Both the position numbers and the translations under genes were made by a program. From Pseudoalteromonas piscicida (GTDB taxonomy: Bacteria; Pseudomonadota; Gammaproteobacteria; Enterobacterales; Alteromonadaceae): DNA of 64,000 nt. The notes under the pieces were generated by a model that had not been told where the DNA came from, ran no database searches, and saw nothing but the letters and a program-made list of their open reading frames with translations. Every line of letters starts with the position of its first letter. Position 1 is the first letter of the stretch. The DNA lies in contig NZ_CP021646.1 of the NCBI RefSeq assembly GCF_002208135.1, positions 1,285,501-1,349,500 of the forward strand. Direction: 5' to 3'. Of this stretch, positions 1 to 10,296 are shown in pieces.

Positions 1-1912
1 ACCGTTTTTGCGTGTCGGATATTCTCGATCTGTTGGGCGTTGCGCCGATCGCCGAACAGTTTAACCTTGAAAGCCATGAGTTTGATTTAATTCGCTATTG
101 GCTAGACCAAGTTAGTGTGAAATGGGGCTTAAATGACAGTCATAAAAGCGAATATGGCTTGCCAAAAATACCACTAAATACGTGGCAACATGGACTCAAC
201 CGTCTGCTCTTAGGGGTTGCAACGAACGACGAACAGACGCCGTTTGCATCCATTTATCCTGCAGATGAAGTTGAAGGCATGTCTGTGGTGGTACTTAACA
301 AGCTTATCGGCTTTGTTGATGCGCTGATTTGGTTAAAGCGACAACTCAGCAGCGAAAAGACCTTAACGAGTTTCGCAGCAATTCTACGTGAAGCTATGGC
401 GCTATTTTACTCGTCAGAGTCTGAACAGAGTTGGGATTTGCTTAAGCTTGAGCAGATTATAGAGAACATCGAAAAACACCATGAAAATGGCGATATTCAA
501 GCGCCAGTCTCAGCAAAAATCTTAGCGTATTTGGTTAAGCAAGGCGTTAGAGAAAAAGGGGTTGGGCAGCGCTTTTTAGCAGGAGCGGTAAACTTTTGTA
601 CGCTGATGCCGATGCGTGCTATTCCATTTAAAGTGGTGTGTATGCTTGGTCTAAATGATGCGGACTATCCTCGTACCGTGCAGCCTATTGGTTTTGATTT
701 AGTCGCACACTCCACGAGACGTAAAGGCGATCGCTCACGAAAACTAGACGACAGATACTTGTTTCTAGAAGCGTTACTCAGTGCTCGAGAAAACTTGTAT
801 ATCAGTTATATTGGCCGCTCTTGCTTTAACAACGAAGCCCAAGTGCCGTCCGTTCTAGTCAGCGAATTGACTGAATATTTAGATCGCAGCTTTTATTTTG
901 AAGATATGCCAAAGCAGTCGCTTGTTACTCGATTAACTTCACAGCTGCCATTACAACCTTTTAATCCCGAACATTTTAGAGCAGGCTCACTACAGAGCTA
1001 CAATCGTACTTGGCTTTGGCAGCATAGAGCGGCGCAAGCTGATGAGACAAAACCGTTAGCACCAGTTTTAGACACAGAAATTGAGTTTAGCGATTTGCTG
1101 CGCGGCGTTTGTGAGCCGCAAAAGTTATTTTATCAGCAAGCGCTGGGCATTAAACTCAAACCAATAGAAGCGTTAACACTTGATGAAGAGCCTTTTGCAT
1201 TAGATGCATTGGAGCGCTATCAATATTTAGATGAAGTGCTGGATGCTCAGCTACAGCAAAAGCCCTTAAATCTTGAGCAAATTTTACAACGAGGCTCGCT
1301 GCCTCAGGCAAACATCGGCAAGCTACAGTTAGAGGGGCTGCTCAGCCGCGTTGAACCTATGGTTAACGTATTGACCCCGTTGCTTAATGAACCAAAGGAA
1401 CCTCTAGAGCTAAAACTTGGTGTTGCAGAGCATATACTGGTTGGTTGGCTTGATTGTGTGTATGACAACAGGCAAGTTTACTATCGTAGCGCCAGTATTA
1501 AAGCCAAAGATTTGATTAAAGGGTTTTTACATCACTGCGCGGCCTGTGTAATGGGCATGAAGTCACTACTTATATTGTTGGGCTAGATCAAAGCGTGCAC
1601 TTTGCTACTATTTCACAGCCACAAGCACAACAATATTTGGAGCAGTGGCTGGCTTTTTATAAGCAAGCGCTGAGTGAACCTGTGGCATTTTTCCCAAGTT
1701 CTAGTATGGAATACGCCAAAACACAGGATATTAAAAAGGCTGAAAATAAATTTAAGCCGCAATATGTTGGTCGAGGAGAAGGGGAAGATCCCTATGTTCA
1801 GCTTTGTTTTAGCGATTTTTCAGCTCATGAAGCGCGTTTTTGTGCACTTAGCCTTACTTTGTTAACACCTATTCTTGATGCCGCTGAGGAGGTACGCCAT
1901 GGAGATGCTTAA
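1..1912 (+). pseudogene. recC: recC, exodeoxyribonuclease V gamma subunit (5' truncated by window edge, frameshifted)
   Basis: RecC is the Chi-recognising subunit of the RecBCD helicase-nuclease, which processes double-strand breaks. The reading frame is already open at the first bases (the residues before the GTG at 12 continue in frame), so the gene starts outside the window and the GTG is not a start. The frame stops at 1584-1586, but the next 320 bases continue the same protein in another frame to a stop at 1912. Adding one G to the GGG at 1553-1555 restores a continuous reading (VMGHEVTTYIVGL). The break is near the C terminus of a recombination gene whose partners recB and recD are intact, and it matches six other single-base G/C-run defects in this window, so a sequence error is likelier than a real mutation. 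The gene overlaps the start of recB by 14 bases. Confidence 0.88.
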
Positions 1913-4900
1913 TCCCATTACTATGCCTCTAAGTGGCCAAAACCTAATTGAAGCCAGTGCAGGTACGGGGAAAACTTACACCATCACCGGTTTATATCTG
2001 CGTTATTTACTCGGTTTGCGTACTTCTGATCTGCAGCATGAGCCGTTAAGCGTTGAACAAATCTTAGTGGTAACTTTCACAGAAGCGGCAACACAAGAGA
2101 TCAAAGACCGAGTGAGAAAACGCATTATTCAAGCTCGAGACGTGCTACTAGGTGAAGTCTGTAAAGATGAACTGATCAATGCTATTTTGGCGCAAGTTGA
2201 AGATAAAAAGCGTGCCTTTGATCTCCTTGATGCAGCCGCTAAGTCAATGGATGAAGCCGCGATATTCACCATTCACGGCTTTTGCCAAAGAATGCTGAAG
2301 CAACATGCTTTTGAGTCTAAGGTCGCATTTAACCTCGAGTTTATTCTTGATGAAAGTGAGTTGATTGACGCTGCAATGGCAGATCATTGGCGACGTTTTG
2401 TTTACCCGCTGGACGCAGAAAAAACACTGGCTGTGATAGAGCAATTTGCCACGCCATATGCACTGGCGAAGCAGGTTAGACCCTTATTAACAAGAGAAAG
2501 TGCCGAAATTAAACCCTCAGTTTCATTAGATGAGGTGTTTGCAGCTCGAGAAAAGTACCAAACATTAGCACTGTGGTTAAAGGCCGAGATAGTCAAAGCT
2601 GACTATATCAATGTGTTGAAAAAAGCAGGGCTTGCGGGCAATCGTGCACCAGGGCGAAAGGCTAATCTTCAAGCACTTGAGGATTATGTAAACAGTGAGC
2701 AGTGGTGGTTTGAGTTTGGTAGCAGTAATCACTCCTTTGGACTGTGGGGCAGTGAAAGTCTTGCAGACGTTGCTCAATATAAAAAGAATACCACGCCGCT
2801 GGAGCATGAGCTCATTCGTCACTTTGATACATTGGCAGAGCTCCATCAATTGGTCAGGAGTGGGCTTAAAATTGCGTTAGTGCAACAGGCGGTGGCCGAG
2901 GTGAGATCTTTACTTCACGCTCACAAAGAAGAGTATGGCTTGATCTCTCCTGATGATTTACTTAAGCAGCTGCATCAAGCGTTGATGGGTGATAGTGGTG
3001 AGCGTTTAGCCGAAAAAATTGCACTGCAATATCCGGTTGCCATGATAGATGAGTTTCAGGATACCGATCCTATTCAATATGGGATCTTCAGCCGAGTTTA
3101 CGCAAAGGAAAATACGGCATTAACCTTGATAGGCGATCCAAAACAAGCCATTTACGGCTTTCGCGGGGCGGATATTTTTACTTATATCGGCGCAAAGCAA
3201 GAAGTTGCGCAAGACAGGCAGTATACGCTTGCAACCAATTATCGCTCCGATAGTGACGTGGTTGCCGCAGTGAATACGATATTTACTCGCCATCCCAATA
3301 GTTTTATCTACAACAAAGATATCCCTTTCATTGAGGTAAGCGCGCAAGGTAAAGCCGAGGATGCGCAATTTACTATCGCGTCTAAAAAGTCGTCAGCTCT
3401 GCGCTTCAGTGTATTACCAAATGAGGATGAAGCGCTTAACAAAAGCGCCGCGCAAGCGCAGCTAAGCCAGGCGTTCGCTGGTCGAATTGCAGCGCTTATC
3501 GAGCAAGGGCAGTCGGGGATTGCGAAGATTGGCGAAAACCCAGTTGTCCCTGCGGATATCTGTGTTTTAGTTCGTGACCGCATAGAAGCGAGCTTGATCA
3601 AACGAGCCTTAAATCAACTCGATATTGCCAGTGTGTACCTTGCCAGAGATAGTGTATTTAGGCAGCCGTTAGCAATTGCGTTGTATCAATTGCTTGATGT
3701 ACTGCACGGGAGTTACGACGAAGCTGCGCTCAGAGGCGTGCTTGCGGGACCATTATTTTATTTTAATAACCAAGCGCTATACGACTTGCAGTTTAATGAG
3801 CAGCAGTGGCAAGGTTATTTGCAGTTATTTAGTGAGTTAACACAGCTGTGGTATCGCTCTGGTGCGATGGCGATGCTGGAACACTTATTGATAACTTGTG
3901 AGCTGCCAGTGATTTGGCAGCAGCGGGGAATGGAAGTGGAGCGTTGGCTTACTGACTTCCGTCATTTGGCTGAGCTTTTACAGCATAAGCAATTAGAGCT
4001 TGATGGCACGGGGCGTGTGTTACGTTGGTTTTTATCGCAGCTAAATAATGCTCAGAGTGACAGCTGCCAAATTCGCTTAGAGAGCGATGCCAATCTGGTG
4101 AAAATTGTGACCATGCACGCATCAAAAGGTCTGGAGTATCCGATTGTCTTTATGCCATTTGCGCTTGGATTTCGTGAGCCTGATACATTGGTTTATCACC
4201 AAGGGGATAAGTTAGTTGTCGACCTTAAAGGCAGTGATGATGCCAAAGAGAAAGCAGAACAAGAAAGGCTGGCAGAGGATATTCGCTTACTTTACGTTGC
4301 ACTGACGCGTGCGGTGCATTATTGCGAGCTTGGGCTTTACGACATTCAACAAGGGCGCAGTAAAAAGTCTGCGCTGCACAAAACGGCTTTAGGATTTGCC
4401 TTGTTTGGTACGGAAACCTTCGACAGTGCAGAGGCTTGGCAAAGTGCCTTAAGCCAGTTATGTAACGCACATTCGGGAATGGAATATGAAGTATTAGATG
4501 AATTAGCAGAGCCACAGCGAGTGATAAACGCAGCGCTTGAAGATAAGCCTTTGGCTCTGTCTGCAAAACCCTTCACCGGCCAAATTGAACGCCAGTGGCG
4601 CACTACCAGCTTTAGTCAGCTAAGTTATCACACGCATCATGGTGATAAACCCGCCGGGGCTGTGGACGAAAACCATTTACTGGATTTACCTGAGCAGCGT
4701 CAAGAGCGGGAAAAAACAGCTTATACTTTTCCAAAGGGCGCCAAGCCGGGTAGCTGTTTGCACGAAATCTTCGAACTCATAGATTTTACCGCACCGAATT
4801 ATCCCAAAAACGATGATAAGCTTACGCTGAGCGAAGCGGTAACTAAGTCATTGGATAAGTTTGGTATTGCGACTGAATGGCAAGAGACAGCAGAGCGTTG

Positions 4901-5435
4901 GATAACAAGCTGTTTGGCAGCACCACTTGCGCCACATCCTAATTTACAACTTGGTGTGTTATCACCAGACGACTGCATTGTTGAAATGGAGTTTTACTTG
5001 CCACTTAAACCGCTCAGTGCAGTGAAACTGAATAAGCTCCTCAGCGATATTACGGGGCAAAAGTCGTTTTTAAACTTTGATGATGTGGAAGGCATGCTGA
5101 AGGGCTTTATCGACTTAATTTTCAAGTGGCAAGGACAGTTTTTTGTTCTCGATTACAAGTCCAACTATCTTGGCGATAACCCAGAAGATTATCAACACGA
5201 TAACCTCAATGCCGCGATGTCGTCTCACCAGTATCATTTGCAGTATATGATTTATACAGTGGCACTTCACCGTTTGTTAAAGCAGCGGCTTTTGGACTAT
5301 AACCCTGAGCAGCATTTAGGTGGAAACTACTATTTATTTTTACGTGCATTACCGGACAATCAGGGGATTTTCTTCAATCAGTTAAGCGTAGAGCAGGTAT
5401 TAGAATTAGATGCATTATTTGAGGAGTCTGTATGA
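1899..5435 (+). CDS. recB: RecB, exodeoxyribonuclease V beta subunit (helicase/nuclease)
   Basis: RecB is the 3'-5' helicase and nuclease subunit of RecBCD. I place the start at ATG 1899 because a near-perfect Shine-Dalgarno (TGAGGAGGT, 1884-1892) sits six bases upstream; an in-frame ATG at 1875 has no such site. The protein is 1178 residues, normal for the family. Visible features are the UvrD-type Walker A (ASAGTGKT, residues 19-26), the helicase motif II (IDEFQDTDP, about residue 385), motif VI-like LYVALTRA, and the C-terminal nuclease motif LDYKSNYLG with its Asp-x-Lys at about residue 1085. It overlaps recC by 14 bases and recD by 4 (ATGA), so the three genes are translationally coupled. 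The pitrilysin gene (ptrA) that lies between recC and recB in Escherichia coli is absent. Confidence 0.97.
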   Translation: MEMLNPITMPLSGQNLIEASAGTGKTYTITGLYLRYLLGLRTSDLQHEPLSVEQILVVTFTEAATQEIKDRVRKRIIQARDVLLGEVCKDELINAILAQVEDKKRAFDLLDAAAKSMDEAAIFTIHGFCQRMLKQHAFESKVAFNLEFILDESELIDAAMADHWRRFVYPLDAEKTLAVIEQFATPYALAKQVRPLLTRESAEIKPSVSLDEVFAAREKYQTLALWLKAEIVKADYINVLKKAGLAGNRAPGRKANLQALEDYVNSEQWWFEFGSSNHSFGLWGSESLADVAQYKKNTTPLEHELIRHFDTLAELHQLVRSGLKIALVQQAVAEVRSLLHAHKEEYGLISPDDLLKQLHQALMGDSGERLAEKIALQYPVAMIDEFQDTDPIQYGIFSRVYAKENTALTLIGDPKQAIYGFRGADIFTYIGAKQEVAQDRQYTLATNYRSDSDVVAAVNTIFTRHPNSFIYNKDIPFIEVSAQGKAEDAQFTIASKKSSALRFSVLPNEDEALNKSAAQAQLSQAFAGRIAALIEQGQSGIAKIGENPVVPADICVLVRDRIEASLIKRALNQLDIASVYLARDSVFRQPLAIALYQLLDVLHGSYDEAALRGVLAGPLFYFNNQALYDLQFNEQQWQGYLQLFSELTQLWYRSGAMAMLEHLLITCELPVIWQQRGMEVERWLTDFRHLAELLQHKQLELDGTGRVLRWFLSQLNNAQSDSCQIRLESDANLVKIVTMHASKGLEYPIVFMPFALGFREPDTLVYHQGDKLVVDLKGSDDAKEKAEQERLAEDIRLLYVALTRAVHYCELGLYDIQQGRSKKSALHKTALGFALFGTETFDSAEAWQSALSQLCNAHSGMEYEVLDELAEPQRVINAALEDKPLALSAKPFTGQIERQWRTTSFSQLSYHTHHGDKPAGAVDENHLLDLPEQRQEREKTAYTFPKGAKPGSCLHEIFELIDFTAPNYPKNDDKLTLSEAVTKSLDKFGIATEWQETAERWITSCLAAPLAPHPNLQLGVLSPDDCIVEMEFYLPLKPLSAVKLNKLLSDITGQKSFLNFDDVEGMLKGFIDLIFKWQGQFFVLDYKSNYLGDNPEDYQHDNLNAAMSSHQYHLQYMIYTVALHRLLKQRLLDYNPEQHLGGNYYLFLRALPDNQGIFFNQLSVEQVLELDALFEESV

Positions 5436-7309
5436 GCCAGTTAAATATGGACTTTGAGGCATTTGACCATCACGGCTTTATTGCGTTATTGCTTGAGCAC
5501 AAACGAGTCGGTAAAGCCGATATCGCATTAGCTAAATTGCTGAATCAGCAAGGCTACGACGATCACTTCTATGTATTTTTACTATTATTAATCGCTCATG
5601 GACGTCAGCATAGCTGCTTAGAGTTAGACAGTATTAATTATCAGGATCCGTTTGAGCTCAGCTACGCGATTGCGGATGGATCAGTAGAGTTGTCGCCATT
5701 TTCAAGCACAGGTATAGCCGTTGCAGCGCTCACACAGCATCCTGCAATCGGTGAAGATAAGCCGCTTCGGCTATACGGTAATAAGCTCTACTTGGCGAGA
5801 TTAGCAAATTATGAAGCAAGGCTTGCAGGACACTTTGAAATGTTGGCAAAAGCCGATGTTACGCTGGACGAAGCAAAACTGAGTGCACTGTTGACGTCGT
5901 TTTTTCCAGCCAATGAAGAAGACATTGATTGGCAAAAAGTGGCTTGTACGCTTGCTATCATTAAGCGATTTTGTGTCATCACGGGTGGTCCCGGTACGGG
6001 AAAAACCACGACGGTCACAAAACTGCTTGCGATTTTACAATCGCTTTATAACAGTGCCCCGTTGACCATCAAGCTAGTTGCGCCAACCGGCAAAGCCGCT
6101 GCTAGGCTCAGTGAGTCAATTATTGGCGCGAAATCGAGGTTAAATCTGCCGCCAGCGCTTGCCGACTTACTGCCGGAGCAGGCGCAAACTATTCATCGCT
6201 TGTTAGGTGTTATTCCCAATAGCGTGCACTATCGTCACAATCAAGATAACCCGCTGCATGTAGATGTGTTGATTGTCGACGAAGCATCCATGGTGGACTT
6301 ATCGCTTATGGCGAAGCTGGTGGATGCACTACCAAAACATGCACGGCTTATTTTGCTTGGTGATAAAGACCAGCTCGCATCGGTGGATACCGGTAACGTA
6401 CTCAGCGACCTATGTGAAAACTTAACGCTTGGACAAGCACCACATTACAGTCAGGCACTGAAAGCAAAGCTAGCTGAGTTGAGTAAACAAAACCTGCCTG
6501 AGTCGGGTGATACCAGCACTGACTTTATGTTGGAAGATAATCTGGCATTTTTACAAAAAAGTCACCGTTTTGACAGTCGAAGTGGGATTGGCCAGTTAGC
6601 ATTTGCCGTAAACAGCAACAATCAGCGGCAATTAGACAGCGTGCTGAGGCAAGGTTATAGCGATATACAGCATCATGAATTAAATAGTGAAACCTACAAT
6701 GCCTTAATTGCCAGAGCGGCGGAGCAATACCAGCGATACCTGCTTGCCATTCATCATGGTGAGAGTGAGGCCATAATACATAGCGAGTTTGCCAGTTATC
6801 AATTGCTTGCGGCCGTGCGAGAAGGCCCTTACGGTGTGAACGAATTAAATCGCAGAATAGAGCTTAAGCTTAGTCAAATGGGATTGGTACAACCGACAGG
6901 GCGATTTTACGTTGGTATGCCCATTATGATCACTCAAAACGATTACCAGTTGAAACTATTTAACGGAGATATCGGGATCATTTTACGTGACGAACAGGGT
7001 GAGCTACAGGCATCATTTATTGATGAGCAGGGCAGCGTTAGGCGCTTTTATCCTGCCAGATTGCCGAGCTTTGATAGAGTGTATGTAATGACTATCCACA
7101 AATCGCAAGGCTCGGAGTTTGCTTACACGGCAATGATACTACCACCAATTCAACGTGCGCAGCAGGGGATAAACCGCCAGCTCATTTATACAGGGATCAC
7201 CCGAGCTAAACAGCAGTTTGAATTGGTGGCGCAATATAAAGTATTAGTGCAGGGTATGAATCGAAGTGTGAGCCGCAGTAGTGGTTTACGAAGCCGGTTA
7301 TCAAATTGA
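5432..7309 (+). CDS. recD: RecD, exodeoxyribonuclease V alpha subunit
   Basis: RecD is the fast 5'-3' SF1B helicase of RecBCD and regulates the nuclease. The 625-residue protein carries Walker A GGPGTGKT (residues 185-192), followed by the APTGKAAARLSE motif, the Walker B/DEAD-like IVDEASMVD, LLGDKDQLASV (motif III) and the C-terminal TIHKSQGSEF and YTGITRAK motifs. Start and stop are clear: the ATG at 5432 overlaps the recB stop as ATGA. The N-terminal about 130 residues form the less conserved RecB-interaction domain. A strong hairpin terminator follows about 90 bases downstream, so recCBD ends here. Confidence 0.97.
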   Translation: MSQLNMDFEAFDHHGFIALLLEHKRVGKADIALAKLLNQQGYDDHFYVFLLLLIAHGRQHSCLELDSINYQDPFELSYAIADGSVELSPFSSTGIAVAALTQHPAIGEDKPLRLYGNKLYLARLANYEARLAGHFEMLAKADVTLDEAKLSALLTSFFPANEEDIDWQKVACTLAIIKRFCVITGGPGTGKTTTVTKLLAILQSLYNSAPLTIKLVAPTGKAAARLSESIIGAKSRLNLPPALADLLPEQAQTIHRLLGVIPNSVHYRHNQDNPLHVDVLIVDEASMVDLSLMAKLVDALPKHARLILLGDKDQLASVDTGNVLSDLCENLTLGQAPHYSQALKAKLAELSKQNLPESGDTSTDFMLEDNLAFLQKSHRFDSRSGIGQLAFAVNSNNQRQLDSVLRQGYSDIQHHELNSETYNALIARAAEQYQRYLLAIHHGESEAIIHSEFASYQLLAAVREGPYGVNELNRRIELKLSQMGLVQPTGRFYVGMPIMITQNDYQLKLFNGDIGIILRDEQGELQASFIDEQGSVRRFYPARLPSFDRVYVMTIHKSQGSEFAYTAMILPPIQRAQQGINRQLIYTGITRAKQQFELVAQYKVLVQGMNRSVSRSSGLRSRLSN

Positions 7310-7399
7310 TGAATTTTTTGTTAAAAACTTGTTTTATTTTATGGTTTGACTAAGGTTAAAGTGAGCTTGAAAGCTAGCTCGCCCAGTGAGTAGACTTGT

Positions 7400-7433
7400 C
7401 GTCAGTTAACGTGTTAACTGACGGCGTTTTTTT
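7400..7433 (+). terminator. Rho-independent terminator of recCBD
   Basis: An 11-bp perfect stem (CGTCAGTTAAC / GTTAACTGACG, 7400-7410 and 7413-7423) is followed by GCG and seven T. The T run is only on the + strand side, so it serves recD; it lies directly beside the stop codon of the convergent transporter gene. Confidence 0.85.
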
Positions 7434-7435
7434 AA

Positions 7436-9622
7436 TTAGAACTTCAGTTTATCAATGAGTGTGTTTGGGTCGATTTCCAGTTCATCCATTAACGACCAGC
7501 GAGTTTGCTTTTGTACACTACCTTTTCCTAAGATCCAGTAATCATAAGTTTTTTCAATACGGCCATTGGTATGCTGGATAGTCAGCCAAGCATTTACATA
7601 ACTCAGTAAATCTTGATTGCGCTTGGCGACGGCAAATCCAACAGGGTATTTCAAACTCGCTCCTTCCGGCACCACAACACCAAATTCAGGGTAGAACATG
7701 CTCCATGCAAAGCCCGCCTCTGCGCTGATCACTAAGGCGTCATATTTTTCTGGGTGCTTAAAATAGCTTTGTAGATTGTTAATACTGGACACTTTTACCT
7801 TAGGGTTTTGCTGCGCTAATTGTTTGAGTAACGGAGCATACTCAACGTGAGCTAAATTCAGCTTATCAAGCGTAAGTAGGGCTGACTTGTCAGCAAACTT
7901 CTTTAAATCATGATCTTTGGCCAGAAGCGCCAGTTGCAGCTCCAATACCTTGTCACTAAAGCGCAAGCTTTGTAAGTCGGCAATATTAATTTCAAGGCCG
8001 GACATTGCAATATCGAAATATCCTTTGTTGAGATACTCTGCCAGTTGTGGCTTTTTAAAAGGAATAAACTCGATTTTAACCCCGAGATCAGATGCGAGTC
8101 TATGTGCGAGGCTGACATCAAAACCAACCAACTGGTCTTTTTGATTAAAGTAACTAAATGGCACATTATCGATAAGATATCCTACACGCAGCAGGTTACG
8201 CTTTTTAATCACATCGATATTCGTCAGAGACAGCTCACCACTTTGGTATGCTTTAGGGACATAGCTAAGCACATGAGCTGGGACGGTATCTGAGATCACC
8301 ATATTAGCTATGGCCTCATCGGCCGATTTAGTTTGTTTACCGAGGTAATTATTTGCTGTAAAACTCAACAGCATAAATGCTGGGAGTAATGCAGATAGTA
8401 GCGTTAAATAATAAACCGAGCGCACGCGTTTTAAGTGTAATTGTCTGCGATTGATAAAAATACATAAAAATACAAATGCGAAGATATATACCACAGTGGT
8501 TGGTGAAACCACTTTTGCGGTGAGTACTGACATCGATAGATATAACTGATAAGTATCAGCCGGGACACGCAAGGTATCGAGCAAATAGGGAATAGCGATA
8601 TGCACGTTAGCAAAGTAACTTAGCATCGCCGACAAAGACACATTGGGTATTTGTTCAATGCCGATTTGGTTGCCAGTAAGCCATGCCGCAAAAGAGACAA
8701 AAATGAGAGTGGTAAGTTTTCCTAAACTTGGAAACGTGTAAGCAATAGGAACTAACACCTCAGCGATGTGATCAGAGCTTTCATCACTTTGCTTAATCTT
8801 GCGTAAATGATCTTTGATCCCCTCGGTGATCACCGGTAATACAATAAACACGTTTCCGGTACTAAATGCAGTGATCCACGCATTGCGCATAACCATGATA
8901 AGATCGCGGTACTTAACAGGGGTGAGTGCGGCAACAAGCATAGGGAGTAGTACTAACATCAAATAGACGCCGACACATAAAACGACAACCCAGTACACTT
9001 GTAATTCAGACAGTTCTTCTGCGCTCATCGTGCCTGCGGTGCTTGCAGTCATCGCAAAAATGCCGATAGGGAAGATGGCAATGATCTTCTTGGAAATAAC
9101 CGACAGACCTTGACCGACGACTTCTAACACATCAAGTAAACGGTTTTTCTTTTGATTAGAAATAAGCGCCATACCTAGCGCAATACAAAATATGACTAAG
9201 GCCGGTACATTACCTTCCGCCATGGAGGCAAAAGGATTAGATGGAATATAATGTTTAACGAAGTCTACCTCGGGAGCTGCGGCGACCAGTGCTGGTGAGA
9301 AAAAGGTACCAGCGTCATGTGCTGGTAATGTCATAATAAAGCACCAGATCACAGCAAGACCTACCACCCAAATGGAGATCATGACTAACGCCGCTTTTGC
9401 AAGAATGCTTTTAACTTGTTCGGGATTAAATTTCCCTAAACCCACGATAAGGCTGACGACAATATAAGGGAGAATGGTGATTTGCATCAGGTTTACAAAA
9501 CCTGTGCCAATAGGTTTTAAAAATGATAACCGTTCACCAAAAACCAAGCCAGCAAAAATGCCAAGTATGAGCGCCCAAAGCATCCAGTTAATGTTTTTTA
9601 GAAAATTAAGCAATTTAGTCAT
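7436..9622 (-). CDS. Cation:dicarboxylate/amino-acid symporter fused to a C-terminal periplasmic solute-binding domain
   Basis: The N-terminal about 400 residues are a DAACS (SDF) family sodium/proton:dicarboxylate or glutamate symporter with multiple hydrophobic helices (QITILPYIVVSLIVGLG near the N terminus; a serine-rich FPSLGKLTT stretch). After a last helix at about residue 410-430, residues about 465-690 read as a family 3 solute-binding protein (LLRVGYLIDNVPFSYF, VGFDVSLAHRLASDLGV, FDIAMSGLEI), the type that binds polar amino acids in ABC systems. The whole is one 728-residue frame, so the fusion is real in this sequence. Inference: the binding domain sits in the periplasm and feeds or gates the symporter. 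The substrate is unknown; a C4-dicarboxylate or acidic amino acid is the most natural guess. It is monocistronic and convergent with recD. Confidence 0.85.
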   Translation of the reverse strand: MTKLLNFLKNINWMLWALILGIFAGLVFGERLSFLKPIGTGFVNLMQITILPYIVVSLIVGLGKFNPEQVKSILAKAALVMISIWVVGLAVIWCFIMTLPAHDAGTFFSPALVAAAPEVDFVKHYIPSNPFASMAEGNVPALVIFCIALGMALISNQKKNRLLDVLEVVGQGLSVISKKIIAIFPIGIFAMTASTAGTMSAEELSELQVYWVVVLCVGVYLMLVLLPMLVAALTPVKYRDLIMVMRNAWITAFSTGNVFIVLPVITEGIKDHLRKIKQSDESSDHIAEVLVPIAYTFPSLGKLTTLIFVSFAAWLTGNQIGIEQIPNVSLSAMLSYFANVHIAIPYLLDTLRVPADTYQLYLSMSVLTAKVVSPTTVVYIFAFVFLCIFINRRQLHLKRVRSVYYLTLLSALLPAFMLLSFTANNYLGKQTKSADEAIANMVISDTVPAHVLSYVPKAYQSGELSLTNIDVIKKRNLLRVGYLIDNVPFSYFNQKDQLVGFDVSLAHRLASDLGVKIEFIPFKKPQLAEYLNKGYFDIAMSGLEINIADLQSLRFSDKVLELQLALLAKDHDLKKFADKSALLTLDKLNLAHVEYAPLLKQLAQQNPKVKVSSINNLQSYFKHPEKYDALVISAEAGFAWSMFYPEFGVVVPEGASLKYPVGFAVAKRNQDLLSYVNAWLTIQHTNGRIEKTYDYWILGKGSVQKQTRWSLMDELEIDPNTLIDKLKF

Positions 9623-9716
9623 GTGCTCAGTCGAAAAAAGAGCGGTATTTTAATTAGCTTAGCTTAAAACGTACTGAATGTTTGAGCGATTTGATTACAA
9701 ATCATCGAGTGTTTAC

Positions 9717-10205
9717 TCAAAGTTCATAATCATCCCCATTTTTGGCACGATAACAGGCTTTTCCTGCCGGTTGTTGCACTCCGTGATAAAAGCTCATCCA
9801 CAGTTTTTGTAGCTGAGTTTTTGTCTTTTTACCGACTACAGACGCCAGTGGTGTTTCTACGATAATATCTTCGATATGGGCGCTATCAAATTGACCGAGT
9901 AGTCCTGTGCGATTGAAGGTGATTTCAATATGCAAGCCATCTTCTTGCTTTAACAAAATAGCCTCTGGTGTTTCACGGTGACCGCAAAGCGCGACGAACT
10001 GACTACAATTTTTTAAGCCACAGTGAGTGCCGTTGGCAAAAAACGCAAGAAGGTGATTGTAGTAAACCACATAGTCTGTCACCTCCATGTGTGAACCAAA
10101 TTCTAAAGGACATTGTTCATCAAGATACTGCTTTGCAAGCATCGATTGTCGTGCTTTGGTATCGTCAACTAGTTGCTCTGTATGCGGTTGTAATTGCGCT
10201 GCCAT
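9717..10205 (-). CDS. Conserved-looking protein of unknown function, divergent from the ScfR-like regulator
   Basis: A 162-residue protein starting at the ATG whose complement is 10203-10205; GAGG lies a suitable distance upstream on the minus strand, whereas the further upstream ATG (10217) lacks a site. It has no signal peptide or membrane segment. It is rich in His/Cys near the middle (FFANGTHCGLKNC, ALCGHRETP) and contains an acidic stretch (HIEDIIVETP). I do not recognise a named domain. Its head-to-head position with the regulator at 10352, sharing the 146-base gap that carries TTTCACA repeats, suggests the regulator controls it. A role in acetate/glyoxylate or short fatty acid metabolism would fit ScfR-type regulators, but that is inference from the neighbour only. 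Confidence 0.6.
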   Translation of the reverse strand: MAAQLQPHTEQLVDDTKARQSMLAKQYLDEQCPLEFGSHMEVTDYVVYYNHLLAFFANGTHCGLKNCSQFVALCGHRETPEAILLKQEDGLHIEITFNRTGLLGQFDSAHIEDIIVETPLASVVGKKTKTQLQKLWMSFYHGVQQPAGKACYRAKNGDDYEL

Positions 10206-10296
10206 GATCCACCTCACTTGTTCATGTTGTCATCAATTGGGAAATATGTTCTGGTTGTTTTGTGTACATTTTGAGTGTAAGTTAAATATTTAAATA

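Noticed and set aside
1553..1595. G-run frameshift in recC (and the similar ones elsewhere) as phase-variable on/off switches
   Set aside because: Runs of three to five are too short for usual slippage, and several affected genes (recC, rlmE) are housekeeping genes; an error in the sequence is the simpler explanation.
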